From contig VJWN01000019.1 of the NCBI GenBank assembly GCA_007644065.1, positions 682,001-746,000 on the forward strand: DNA of 64,000 nt, given 5' to 3'. The notes beneath the pieces are model-generated. The model did not search any database. It saw nothing but the letters and a program-made list of their open reading frames with translations, and was not told where the DNA came from. The DNA is from Margaritispora aquatica (taxonomy: Eukaryota; Ascomycota; Leotiomycetes; Helotiales; Discinellaceae). Below are positions 22,758-33,788 of the stretch, one piece after another. The position numbers and the translations under genes are program-made. Numbering within the stretch: the stretch's first letter is position 1; each line of letters begins with the position of its first letter.

Positions 22758-24341
22758 TCATACCTCCAAGCCGTCGTAATGGCTTAATAAATCATTCTGT
22801 AGATCAAGAGGTATTGGGATGGTTAGCGAAGAACCACCTTGCGCAGCATGTCTTCCTCCATCCTGAAATCCGTTGCTTTCGGACGATCTTCCCAAAAGTG
22901 CAGGGTCCATGAATTCGTTGAGCTGAATCGACGGCAGACTCTGTTGATTATGTTGAGGAATTGGTCGAGGCATGGTTAACGAGGATCCAGCATAGGCTGT
23001 TCTCTCGCTTATGTTGTTGATATCCGGGGATGCTTTCAAGAGTGTGGGGTCGATGACACCTCCGGGGTGTATGGCAAGCATATTGTGTTGGTTTTGTTGA
23101 TGCAACGGTGTAGGCATTGTCAACGAAGATCCAACATGAGACGCATATGCTCCTCCCTCGCTTAAATTTCCGACCTCAACCGATTTCTCCAACAATGCAG
23201 GATCAATGACTCCATCGAAAAGAGGGGTCAAAGATTGTCCAGCACTTGTACCGCTAGCAGCTTCTTGTTGTTGCTGCTGCTGCAGTCCGCTGTCTTGCCA
23301 ATCTCCATTTAGTTGGTATCTGGGATTTGGAGGGCTAGAAGGAATAAACAATCCTTCTTCGTCGTCAGGACTTTGCATTGCTTGAGTGGTTTCATAATCT
23401 GTAGCCGAAACATTGTATTCGGGATGTTTGATCAGATTGTTTGCGTGGTCATAATCATTGTAATTCCCAGTCAAAGTGTTGCCTTGGGAATAAGAGTAAT
23501 TGGCACTGGATTCTCCATTATAATTACCATCTCCACGTTGGCTGGTCGGAGCTGTATACTCAAGCTGATGTGATTCGAATGCATTTGCACCAGAATTACC
23601 ACCGTAGTCGTGCTTCACACTTGCAGGTAAAATACTGTGCGGATGGGAGTAGCTGCGACTCCACTCACCATTATCACCACTATCCCTTGGTAAACCATCA
23701 TGCGAGAATGCATATTGCGGAGCTCCAAGACTAGCAGCGCTCGAGGACGGCAGCCAGGTAGGAGGACCCATAACTCCTCGAAGATTTAAGGGTGGAGATC
23801 CAGACTTCAAAGACTCGTTGACCTTTGGCTTGGACTGCGATCTTGTCTGCGATCTCGTCAGAGGTTTCGCTTTCTTGGCACTTCGCTTGTTTCCTTCAGC
23901 AGCAGCCTTGCGCTTCCCCTTATTCGCGGTCGCCAATCCCGTGAGCATTGCACCGTTACTCGAATACTCGAGTTTCTCACCAGGATAGAGCTCATCAGCG
24001 CCGCAAGTCTCACAGCCGCCGCGGGCGTGGCAGAAGAAGCAGTGACCATTCTTCTCGACCTCCCATCTTCTGCCCGTATCCCTATCCTTCGGCATGCCCT
24101 TGACGATACGCGCTCTGTCGAGACCGGGGCGCATCACTTCCCTCTGCGAGCCTTGAAAGCCTTGTTGATCGGCCTGGCAGCGCCAGCATAGCACGTTGGC
24201 GACAGGGCCCTCGCCGGTGTGGATGCAGAAATCGGGAGGGCATTTTGCTTTGGGCCAGGCGTCGGGGCAGCTAGGGACTTTGGTGACCTTGACGTAGACG
24301 CGGTTGCAACAACTCACTCTGAAGGGCTCAAGCTGACACAT
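22758..24341 (-). CDS. Cys-rich N-terminus, NLS and three C-terminal repeats; unknown
   Basis: Open frame of 527 residues. The first 120 residues hold about 13 cysteines, many in CxxC pairs (CWRC, CFFCHARGGCETCG), so a zinc-binding fold is likely although it fits no named finger I know. A basic cluster follows (GKRKAAAEGNKRSAKKAKPLTR region), a plausible nuclear localisation signal. The rest is Gln/Ser/Asn-rich and disordered. The last 150 residues are three diverged repeats of about 50 residues (377-427, 428-476, 477-527), each with [VM]IDPxLL near its start and GSSLTxPxP near its middle. IDPALL-like words occur in fungal nuclear proteins, but I cannot assign a function. Nuclear action is inference. 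Confidence 0.75.
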   Translation of the reverse strand: MCQLEPFRVSCCNRVYVKVTKVPSCPDAWPKAKCPPDFCIHTGEGPVANVLCWRCQADQQGFQGSQREVMRPGLDRARIVKGMPKDRDTGRRWEVEKNGHCFFCHARGGCETCGADELYPGEKLEYSSNGAMLTGLATANKGKRKAAAEGNKRSAKKAKPLTRSQTRSQSKPKVNESLKSGSPPLNLRGVMGPPTWLPSSSAASLGAPQYAFSHDGLPRDSGDNGEWSRSYSHPHSILPASVKHDYGGNSGANAFESHQLEYTAPTSQRGDGNYNGESSANYSYSQGNTLTGNYNDYDHANNLIKHPEYNVSATDYETTQAMQSPDDEEGLFIPSSPPNPRYQLNGDWQDSGLQQQQQQEAASGTSAGQSLTPLFDGVIDPALLEKSVEVGNLSEGGAYASHVGSSLTMPTPLHQQNQHNMLAIHPGGVIDPTLLKASPDINNISERTAYAGSSLTMPRPIPQHNQQSLPSIQLNEFMDPALLGRSSESNGFQDGGRHAAQGGSSLTIPIPLDLQNDLLSHYDGLEV

Positions 24342-25604
24342 CAGGTCTGCGCTGGCTTGATTCCTTGTTGGCTTTGGGTATGCGCTTCTGTTCTAACTAT
24401 GCGCTTTTGTTTCGCGATGTATGATATGTTGAAGACTGTGTACTGCTTTGCGAATGGATGAAGAACACAGCGGTATGGTTATGACTTGAGAATGTTTCGG
24501 GTTATTGTAGTTGTTGAGCATAGTAGATGACTGGAGTGGAAATTTATGGCTGGCTTAAATAGCCATTGCAGCCGTTGGGCAGTCAATTTGAATCATGCGT
24601 GAACACAGATGATTCACTGCTACAATTGTCGAGATGTCATAGCATCTACCGCAGGAGTTTCGAGTGAGTGTTCGCGATCATTGAAACTCACGAAGACTTG
24701 AATTACACCAAGTGAAAACGCAACTTATCATTTCACAATGAACGACATTTCAAGATTCGTACCAGAACAGTCTTTACACTTGTCATAACTCATTTCTTCA
24801 AGATTTACAGAAGGGATGCCTGATGAGGATTGTTAGTTTTCAACACTTGGGCATGATAAGATCGAGTCATATACCACCGACTTCTCTATCATGACAATAA
24901 GGTAGCAAACAAGTTGACAGGGGTGGTACCAGACAATCGAGAAAAGTTAAGAGTTTATGAAACATAGACTGATACAAGAATGCAAATTGTGTTGAAACTG
25001 TTACAACCACTCAATGGTGATTAAATCATGAGAAGTTACCAAACATAAAATATATTTAGCAGCCAACTTTACTACCAGACTTGTAGCAGATTTCTATTCA
25101 TGACCCAGGTAAAAGCACAAGGAAAGAAACGCGTCAAAAAATTAGGTAAAAAGCTGGGAAAAATTCACAGATACAGTTTTATTTACTCAATTTCTGCCGG
25201 CCTTTTTGCATGCCCATAACCATTTCATTGACACGTAAAAAATCACATGATTGAGGTCCAAAGCATCGTATTACATGCCCTAGCTGTACCTAAAGAACGA
25301 GTTGCGGAGTTCTGAATTTTTGAAAGAGGGAAAGACAGCTTTTGTAACGAAAACCACATATCCATCCTCCATACCATATCTTCCTGGCAATCTTTGAATT
25401 TGCGAAGCTCTCTGGCAAAGAAAAACACCCATCCCGGAAAATGTGGCTGAAAGTCGGCGAGCCCAGTATGTCGTTTGCTGCATTGAGTACATGTAAGGAA
25501 AAGTTGCGTTGCGAAGCAAGTAAAAGTTGTTGGCACAGTGGAAAGATTTTGTTGACCGTAAAAGTGAGGTCAAAGCGTCCTCGGTTCATCTGAATAGCCG
25601 TCTC
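24342..25604. other. intergenic region, no gene seen
   Basis: About 1.26 kb between a 5' end (gene at 22758-24341) and the 3' end of the GBP2-like gene. It should include the promoter of the former and the 3' UTR of the latter. No supported reading frame, RNA gene or repeat was found. Confidence 0.45.
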
Positions 25605-27999
25605 TCACATGATTTGGTCCTGGGTTAGGCTAGTGGCCTCCGTCTCCATAGCATCTCCGCCAGCATTGGGAAGCTGATACTTGACGTAGCTCAGGCCGAG
25701 GGGACGACCACCGTATTGATATCCAGAAAACTTCTCGATGGCTGTTTCGGCACCTTCGGCGTTATCGAAGCGAACCACACCAGTGCCACGAGAACGGCCA
25801 TTGCCTTCGTACTGGATTTCTGCTTGCTCAACCTTTCCAATAGTGGTAAACAACTCGACTAAGTCTTCGTTGCTGGTAGACCAAGGAAGCTACTGATTGT
25901 TAGTCCAGGTCAAAAACACTTCGAATGTAGCATGCTTACATTACGAACGTAAATTGTCTCGCTTTTCTCCATGCCAGCGGTAGCATAGTCAGTAAACGCA
26001 TTGGGGACTGCAGAGACGGCAGCTCCTCTGTCAAAACCACCTGGAGCTCCACCGCCAAAACCAGGTCCACCACCGCCGTAACCACCACGACCAGCAAAGC
26101 CACCGCCGAAACCTCCACGAGCTCCAAATCCGCCTCCACGAGCACCAAAGCCACCACCGAAACCACCTCGAGCCCCGAAACCGCCGCGTCCACCAAACCC
26201 AGTTGAGCCAGCGAATCGATCCTCACGAACCTCAAGTGGGCGACCTTGCCAATCATAGCCATTGAATTGTTGGATGGCATTGATGACGTCGTCAGGAGAC
26301 TCGAAAGCAACGATGCCAGACCCTTTAGGACGACCATCAGGACCGATGTGGACGTCTGCACGGACGACCGCACCATTACGAGCTAAGAAGATAATTTGTT
26401 AATTCAAATTCGCTGTGTTCCAAATTAGCAGTGTGGCACTCACCAGCTTGGCGGAAAAGGTCCTTCAAATCTTGCCATCCAACAGTGTAGGGTAGCTAGA
26501 AATAGAGTCAATACTAGAATTCATAACGATTAGCAAGAAATAATAGGAGTAACAAACGTTTGACACGTAGATTTGGCGACCACCAGCACCACCACCAGGT
26601 GGGCCACCTCCCATGCCACCACCAAATCCGCCCATAAATCCACCACGACCTGGACCTCCGCCGCCTTCATATCCGCCGCGTCCTCCCGCTGGAGGTGCTG
26701 TAAATCGAGGTTCAGCCTCACGATCCTAGATATGTGTGAGCCAAGTTACATTAATGTGAGTGTTACACATACCTCTCGAACATAAACGAGTCGGCCCATG
26801 AGGTTTTGGTTGCTGAGTGTGTTGACGGCCTGTTGTGCTTGTTCCCGAGTTGCATATTCTACAATTCTGAGACCAAAGTTAGCTTGTTTTGACATATAGG
26901 CATAATATCTTGACTTACCCGCATCCCTACATAACCAGAGGAACAACGCCCCAATCCGTCAATCCAACATTCCTTCAATGACCAGAGAAAAAAAAGAAAA
27001 CCAGCTATGTATAGGCGCCCACCTTCGACATTCCATTCGGAAGCAACAACACATCTGCAAAAAGGACCTCCCCAGCTAAAGGTAGAAAGATACCCTGTCA
27101 GCCATGTCCTCCAAATATCCATCAATTCGTCAAACTAACCAGCTCTCATAAAATCCTTGAGGTGGTGCCATTTGACATCGTAACTAAGGTTTCCAACGTA
27201 GACCCTTCACAAAGTGAGCTGCATGTCGTCCAATGGCAAATTGTAAACAAACCGACGATCTTGTTGGGAGGACTCTCGAAGAGTGGACAGCATTTGCTCT
27301 CTAGCTTGCGCCCTCTCCTCAAAAGTCCTGTGTGGTTGTCCTCCTGCGGCCGACATCCCACCACTAATTGGGCTTCGCGATCTTCTGTCGGTTCTGTGAC
27401 GGTCTTCACGGCTTCGACTGCGAGAGCGTGGGCTGTATGATCGGCGTCTAGTAGAACGTGGTGATCTTGAGCGACGTCTTGGGGATCTCTCGCGCTGCAA
27501 CACATAAGTTTCCGATTCAACCGTCATCAGGGACATCAAAAGAATAGAAAAGAAAGCTTCGGCTGTGATAACGAAGGCAAATTCGTTGGCAGTATGATGT
27601 CGTGGAGAGTATGTGTTGTTAAACTGCGCTAGCCTTCAAGGTTGTGCTGTCGTTTCCACGAAACCTAGCTGCCCCTGGACCTCATTTGCGCAAGAGAAAG
27701 GCTTTCTCCCAGGCGCGGATGGTAGCAGATGGGTATGCGCAGCTTTGTATTGACTAGAAGACTAGCTGATGGGTAGGAGGGAGTGTAATGGAAGAGACTT
27801 TGACTTACAGCTGGGCGGTAGGTATCGTCTGTTGTTGTAAGAAAGAAGTCAGTATGCAAAGGCTCAGTGGGATGAAGAGGGGAGTGGGGGAAACAGAGCC
27901 TCGACCTGAAAAATAACAAGGCTCGAGGCTTCGAATCAATATGGAATGGGATTTGGGGGTGAATGCGAGAGACTAGCAATTGGACGCACCTCCTGACAT
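25605..27999 (-). CDS. GBP2: GBP2/HRB1-like three-RRM SR-type RNA-binding protein
   Basis: Shuttling mRNA-binding protein of the yeast Gbp2/Hrb1 type, which links spliced mRNA to export; yeast Gbp2 also binds G-rich telomeric DNA. Eleven coding exons fit: 27990-27999, 27809-27828, 27253-27494, 27140-27204, 27023-27075, 26919-26926, 26773-26866, 26558-26725, 26444-26495, 25940-26382, 25605-25889. They give 479 residues. Start MSGDDTYRPA, then an SR/RS-rich segment to about 60. RRM1 (92-165) has VYVGNL and KGCGIVEY, RRM2 (215-290) QIYVSNLPY and GSGIVAFE, and RRM3 (380-457) TIYVRNLPW and GTGVVRFD. A Gly/Arg-rich region with RGGFG units lies between RRM2 and RRM3. The conserved KGCGIVEY of RRM1 is built across an exon of only 8 nt. 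The intron after exon 3 ends in AAG, a weaker acceptor. Confidence 0.9.
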
Positions 28000-28508
28000 T
28001 GTGAAGTAGAGTATGCGACTCGAGGTTTCTGTATGTGGTGGTATAGCTCAGGCGTAGGGCTCGGAGTTTGCGTCCTTCTGGCGCTAGGAACGAAGAGGAA
28101 TCTGTAGGTATGTTGTGTGAGCAAAATGGGTTATTGACGAATTGAAGCGCAAGGTTCCGAGGTACGGAATCAGCAGCGCATGAATCTGCACTCTGCAAGA
28201 CTTCACCACGCGCCTCGCACGCCATTAACCGTCGCTGGTCGCCTCAAGCTAGGCACCAGCAAGCAATCCGTGACAGACAGCTAGAAGAAAGAATGAGGAT
28301 AGACGTATAGCTTACCTGGTTCGCAGGACTGCAGGGTGTCCAAAGAAGGAGGAGAAATGGAACCTCAGCGACAGATGACACCAATAGGGATCGAAAAAGG
28401 TAATGGAGTAGCTGAAGAACGAGTCTATATCCACCCTAGTCAAACGAAAGAGACAATGGGGTATGGGAGATGATAGAGAGGTAGGACACAGGACACACAA
28501 CGCGTAGA

Positions 28509-28552
28509 GGTTGTGGGTTGAGGGTTGAGGGTTGAGGGTTGTGGGTTTGAGG
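28509..28552. repeat. GGGTTGA/GGGTTGT heptamer repeat
   Basis: Six or so imperfect 7-bp units of GGGTTGA or GGGTTGT type on the plus strand, resembling but not equal to the fungal telomere repeat TTAGGG. It lies about 510 bp upstream of the GBP2-like start codon. Confidence 0.7.
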
Positions 28553-28683
28553 ACTGAAGGGTTGTCCTATAATAGGATTGGATTGGATTGGGATTGGGAT
28601 TGGATTGATGCTGATGGTGGATGTGGTGGATGCTGAATGCTGGATGGTGGTGGTGGTGGTGGATGTGGAGCGTTCCAAATGGT

Positions 28684-28712
28684 TGCAGCAGCAGCAGCAG
28701 CAGCAGCAGCAG
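28684..28712. repeat. GCA trinucleotide repeat
   Basis: About nine uninterrupted GCA units in the presumed upstream region of the GBP2-like gene. It is outside any supported coding frame. Confidence 0.85.
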
Positions 28713-28850
28713 GTGAGGGAGGTGAAGTGAGAACCTTCAATAATCTGAAATCTGATGGGAAGAAGTCGCGAAATGCCCTGCCGCTAGCCAAATGCCAAGG
28801 ACGGGTACGGGGTTTAACTCGATTAGGTAAGTCGAGAAGTTCAAGATGAT

Positions 28851-31655
28851 TTTAGTAGGTCTACCAAAGAATTACCTACAATAATAATATTTCGCGTTCC
28901 TCTTATTTTTCTTCTTTGAGTTTCACAAAGGTAACAATCTTTTGGGGAATTCTTTGAAAGTTTACCATATTATAGTACCACGATGCTAATCATGAAGGTA
29001 TGATGCTAAAGGTACATACTCAAGAGTGCCTTTTATGTCGCGTTTTGAAGTCTTCATCCTGACTGATGGTCAAGCATCCACATCTCAAAAGCCACTATCA
29101 ACAGTAACGTGGCACCCGACATCACCTCCATGCGGATCACGATGACGGCTAAATCACCACCCCGAGTGAAGTGACGGCCTGTCTGGCCCAGCTCTCTCGT
29201 CAAGGGATGGCCGAGCCGATACAGGTACCAGACTTTGGCTTCATGTCATTCTTTGTTACACGTTCACTACCGTTTGGCATTTTCGTATGTGCGGTGCGTC
29301 TGGAGGTTGATTGTATATTTTTATACATCGATTTACTTTACCCCTCTTTTCATGTTTTCAAGTAATAGCTATCTAGGTCTATTCAGTCGTGTTGTGTTTT
29401 CAACTCCACGTAGGTTAGCATATCTTCATGTTCAAAGTCGGCTATCACTTACGAGCATTCAATTGCTTTTTGGAGGCAAAGTCTCTCCTTTAGTTAAAGG
29501 ATTTCTTTGCTCCGAGAATTCGTTTGGTTAGCTTCCACACTACGTTTGCAGATGCACATGCAGGACGGAAAAATCCTGACCACCACGGAGTCATACCCCA
29601 GCCAATAATGTCTTTTGGTGATCCTTCGATTTCCTTCAATGCCCCTCCAAGATGAAAGATGGAGGCATTTCACAATCAGGTACTCATGACATAAGCTACC
29701 AAGGAATTTGATTCTGGTTCTGCAATACCTGCAGCCTCTCATTCTCTGTTGTCAAGTCATCTCTACTAAGAGATCACCTACAAGATTCTCCGTTGGGTTT
29801 TGTTCATAGCTAAAAGTAAAGTAAAGCATTTATTCCATTATTACAGGAGCGTATTGAGTGTGTGCCAGTCAGTCATTGCGCTTCACTGCTATATAAGGGT
29901 TGCAGGTCCACCGACATTTCGCCCCACCAAGTGTACGTTGGCTGTTGAAAGGCAAGGCCACAAGCTCCAATGGCTTTTTCTGGATATTTTCGTGGCTTGG
30001 AGCGAGCATCCTGGGTACTATCAAGACACGCACATTGTTCGTTGGAGTCACGGAATAACCCAGGTGCCATGGCTCATGGGATATGACATGTAAATAGAGG
30101 GTTCCTGCAGAGGCTCTGCTCTGGTCTTGACCATTCTTCGTTAAAAGCAATGAACATTAAGTCTTGACTATTTGGTTGTGGAAATCCCTCACACAAATAT
30201 GATGTTTCGGCCTTACCCTGGGAGGTCAAGTGCAGACCTGCATGATGCGGCAGGGCATCGCACGAGATATGGGTCCTTGCGAACCTATTGTGAGTTATTC
30301 CACATGGGCTGATAGAGCTGACTAAAAACGAAGCTGCATAGTCGATAATACATGAGGCGTTGAGCTTGGAATTTTAGCCAGCTTCAATGCGTTTGTCTCG
30401 AACGCCTTGCTCGACACGCTGCAAGCATGATCCAAACCTGCAGCGGCCCGAACCCGTATCACATCCCACAAATACATTGCTCTCAAATGCCACTTTGCAA
30501 GAAGTTCCCTGGGATTTTCTGGAATTCAACAAGGGGCTCTGCGACAAAAGCTGTTAATATAGCTTGGCAGAGTAGAGTACACCACAATTTGGTTTTTTCA
30601 CTGAGAGGTGTCATGAAAATTCAATTTTCCCTGAAGAAATCTTTTTCGTTTTCGTTTTTGCCGAAGATGGTGATTAGCCAATGAAGTTGCGTTATATGCC
30701 TACTGCGATTTTGTGCGAAGATACTTGCGCCAGAAAGTATACTAAACTACCGCCCAGGATATCATGACCGGAGAACGCAGACCAGCAAGAGACAGAAGAC
30801 CATTCATCAAGCTTTTTGTCATTATCTGGTGTTTGAGATTTGGCGTCCCATTACTGCTCCTAAGCAGGTTCGATGCCGCACATATTCAGGATTTGGCCAA
30901 TCAAGAACATACCGAAATGGAATTTACCAATCTATATGGAGGTTCCCCCTCATTCCCTTGTGCTTTGAAGCCAATTGGGCTTCCTGAGTGGCCCTCATGG
31001 CCCTGGGCATTTTGTGAGATGGCGAATTAGTGAATATTTGCTGCAGAGACCAGCCGGAGAGTCAGGCGTGTCCTGGAGCAAGCATATCCAGTCTTTCGAT
31101 AATCTCATGGAACGCAATGAGTCAACCGCAAGGTCACAGCAGCTGCAGGCTCATTCCGAGACCCGAAATAGTCTTACGGCACTCTGAAATGGCAAGAAAA
31201 ATCTGCGAACGCCAGCAAGCCCCTTTCCACTGCATGAACTTGTTTCTTGCGTTCCTCTGCAGATTTCATGGCATGTGAACATTTTGAGTCCCTGAAAAGC
31301 TCAGTAACACTCTTTTACATGTGGATGATCTTTGTTTCGAATTTGTCTGCATTGCAAAATTATCTTGTCTATTTTCGCTCTTGGTTATAAGACTGTCAAG
31401 TGTTCGAATACAGTCAGGTATCATAGAAATTTGACATTGTAAAAGCTGTTGAGTGATGAACGAGGGTAATTTCTATGCGCTGACAGCAACAGCATTGATA
31501 TCATTCCAATCAGGCTCATTCCCAACTCACCCTCTTACACAGAGCAGAGCCGCAATTGCTCTATCATTTAGATTTCAAACAAAACTGTGCATGCATCATG
31601 ACAAGTGTCAAAAGATGTCTCACTGAAGCAAAGATCGAAAGTCTCAAATATAAAT
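28851..31655. other. 2.8-kb gene-free stretch
   Basis: No supported coding frame on either strand. Several frames of 80-100 codons exist but show no domain, no conserved motif and mostly no proper splice context. No tRNA-like box, transposon end or RIP signature was seen. It may hold regulatory DNA or a noncoding transcript; I cannot show either. Confidence 0.4.
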
Positions 31656-33395
31656 ATGGACTTGTCGTACCAAAGCATTAGGCAAACAATCTTTCCGAGT
31701 GCTGCCTTTGCGAGTGCTTCACAGCTAAATACAGTTGCAAAATGTCCCTTAAATCTCTGGGACTCTTCTTTGACAAATCCTAAAAACAAACTGAACTTTG
31801 TTGGACATGTCGATAATTTACAATGGAGGATTGATGGCTGCACGAATATGGGCACCCAGTTTTACGCGATACCAGTCTTCATCACACCTCTCAGACCATT
31901 ACGAATCGATGTGTTCATTCCACAGATAGCGGAGATTTCACCAGGCTTGCAGCAGCAGCTCGAACTCCAAGAAGCTTTCAGTCTGCGAGACGCTCGTGTT
32001 GCTAATTTGGCTATAAGCCGCTATTTGGTTTGCGTTCTTTCCTCCTGGGTGGAGCAGCATGACGATTTCCCTGCTTTCTACACGGAGCTGCCATTTGGTT
32101 CGCGTATTGTGATTGAAAACATATCGACTGATATTAGGCTTACTAGAGTCAATGTGATCAAGACCCATTTCCTTGAGCGACTGTTTTTGTCTCAGGAAGC
32201 ACTCCGGACGGAATGGAAAGGAGATGTTCCCCCTTTGCCTTGGCCACAAACCATCGATATTACCGATGTGCATCTACTCCAGCAGCTCCATGATAGTGTT
32301 AGCGTTGTACAGATCCGTTGTCAAAAATACATCCTCAAGGCCCTAACAAGCGGCCCCAAGTACCTCTACCATGAGCTCAAAGTGCTGCTGACGCTACCTC
32401 CACACCCCGGCATTATCTCTCGACCAGAACATCTTGTCACTAAAGTTTGCAAGTTCGGCGGCAAGGTAGCCATCATTGGATTCACACTCGCCTATCACGA
32501 GCCAGGAACGTTACGCGACATACTCTCCTGGCAACGGATACACAACCAACTGCTTCCGCGCGACCAGTACAAATGGGCTACCCAACTCACAGACGCCTTG
32601 CGCTGCATCCGAGATGTGGGAAGTTTCTATTGCGACTTTCGTCTCGATAACGTGGTGCTAAGCGCAAATGGCGACGCCGTCATGGTTGACTTCGAGGCTC
32701 GTGGGGTCGCGCTGGGCGCAAGCGCCCCGGAGGTCAACTACATGGAGTACATCACCGACATTGTGCTTGCTGCGGATCCAGGAAGTGAAAATTATCCTGC
32801 TCAGGCAAGAGAGAAGTTCAAGCTGCTCTATGCGAAAATGGTGGAGGGCAAAGGGGTGCCGCGCCAATCAAATAGGTACATCAACACGGCACATGGGTAT
32901 GCTACTCCATGGCTGTGTTTAGACGAGAAAGAGAGAGAGGCAGCTGAGGTTTTCATGCTAGGACGGGTGCTTTGGTGTATTTTCGAGGGTGTGGGATCGC
33001 CGGAGAAGATGGCTATGGTGCAGCATGTTCGAGAAGATGAGTTGGAATTTCCAGATTGGAGGCAGACGCCTTTGGGAGTCAGGGCCCTCATCGATCGTTG
33101 CGTTCGCTTTGAAGAGACAGGCTACAAGAAATTGCCTGTGGTAAGGAAGGGGGATGTGCTTGTTCTACGAGCAGGAAGTGAGGTGTTGGGTAGGAACCAA
33201 ACAGCAGATGAGGTCAGAGAGGGTGCCAAGACTTGGTGGCAGGATGAGCTGTTATCTGCGGAGGAGTACATGGAGGGTAGGTTAAATGCTACTATTGTAG
33301 GGCCTCAAGTTGGTCTGCCCTTTGGGAGACCAAATCTTGATGAAGTTTGCACGGAACTCAGACTATTGGCAAGACAAGCTGGCTTTGCCTGTTGA
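31656..33395 (+). CDS. atypical protein kinase-like protein
   Basis: Intronless frame of 579 residues; the ATG at 31656 is the first in the open frame. Residues 1-200 have no recognised domain. From about 215 a kinase-like fold can be read: YILKAL with the ATP-site Lys at 228, the paired Glu in YHELKVLL shortly after, PGTLRDIL, the catalytic-loop equivalent YCDFRLDN with Asp at 327 and Asn two residues after RL, and MVDFE with the metal-binding Asp at 345. The loop differs from canonical HRDxKxxN, and DFG is DFE, as in choline-kinase-like and many fungal lineage-specific kinase-like families. A C-terminal region of about 200 residues follows (LGRVLWCIFEGVG...). Substrate is unknown. Activity is plausible because the key Lys, Asp, Asn and Asp are present. 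Confidence 0.8.
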   Translation: MDLSYQSIRQTIFPSAAFASASQLNTVAKCPLNLWDSSLTNPKNKLNFVGHVDNLQWRIDGCTNMGTQFYAIPVFITPLRPLRIDVFIPQIAEISPGLQQQLELQEAFSLRDARVANLAISRYLVCVLSSWVEQHDDFPAFYTELPFGSRIVIENISTDIRLTRVNVIKTHFLERLFLSQEALRTEWKGDVPPLPWPQTIDITDVHLLQQLHDSVSVVQIRCQKYILKALTSGPKYLYHELKVLLTLPPHPGIISRPEHLVTKVCKFGGKVAIIGFTLAYHEPGTLRDILSWQRIHNQLLPRDQYKWATQLTDALRCIRDVGSFYCDFRLDNVVLSANGDAVMVDFEARGVALGASAPEVNYMEYITDIVLAADPGSENYPAQAREKFKLLYAKMVEGKGVPRQSNRYINTAHGYATPWLCLDEKEREAAEVFMLGRVLWCIFEGVGSPEKMAMVQHVREDELEFPDWRQTPLGVRALIDRCVRFEETGYKKLPVVRKGDVLVLRAGSEVLGRNQTADEVREGAKTWWQDELLSAEEYMEGRLNATIVGPQVGLPFGRPNLDEVCTELRLLARQAGFAC

Positions 33396-33788
33396 GCGTT
33401 TCGATGCTCGTTTGGCTCGACGATTTTCAGCATGTTGTCTATACATTTTGGTGCTTTATTTGAATGAAATTCTTTGCATTTCGAGTGCTTCTGCACTGTA
33501 TGTAACGTAGTATGTGGCTCAAATCGACTATTCTGGACATGAATATCCAAAAGAGTAAATCGAGCAATCATAATTGCTGCAAGTCGCATCGACTTGCCCA
33601 ACTTTGCCTTGATAAGAAGAAAAGCGGCGTTTTGCTTTCCATATAAAGAAACGGACCGAAAAGAAAAACCAGTATTCAATAACTCCACGCCCAGATCCCA
33701 TGGTATTTCTCGTTGCAATCTGAATATCAAACTTTCACAAAACCACTTCATCACCTACACATCTTCATCGAAGTGAACCCCGCTTTTC
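33396..33788. other. intergenic between convergent genes
   Basis: 3' flanks of the kinase-like gene and the small minus-strand gene. Nothing recognisable is present. Confidence 0.45.

Larger units (their letters stand above)
28000..28850 (-). promoter_or_regulatory. leader and promoter region of the GBP2-like gene, with simple repeats
   Basis: Upstream of the GBP2-like start codon. It is repeat-rich: a GGGTTGA/GGGTTGT run at about 28509-28552, GGATTG units at about 28576-28607, GGT repeats near 28645 and a run of about nine GCA units at 28684-28712. Small open frames across it are products of the repeats. The 5' UTR probably includes part of this region. Confidence 0.5.

Noticed and set aside
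28281..28315. Possible 5' UTR intron of the GBP2-like gene
   Set aside because: GTAAG and CTAG ends are present, but at 35 bp it is shorter than any other intron here.
28436..28849. Open frames with poly-Ala, poly-Ser/Thr or Pro runs upstream of the GBP2-like gene
   Set aside because: They are products of GCA, GGT and GGGTTGA simple repeats in a leader/promoter region.
30764..31030. 88-codon ATG frame with a hydrophobic start
   Set aside because: No homologous family recognised, no splice partner, and codon use is unlike the neighbouring genes.
33755..33788. C-terminal extension of the small gene at 33.8-34.1 kb in the unspliced frame
   Set aside because: The spliced frame gives more protein-like text and its own stop at 33789; the unspliced end looks random.
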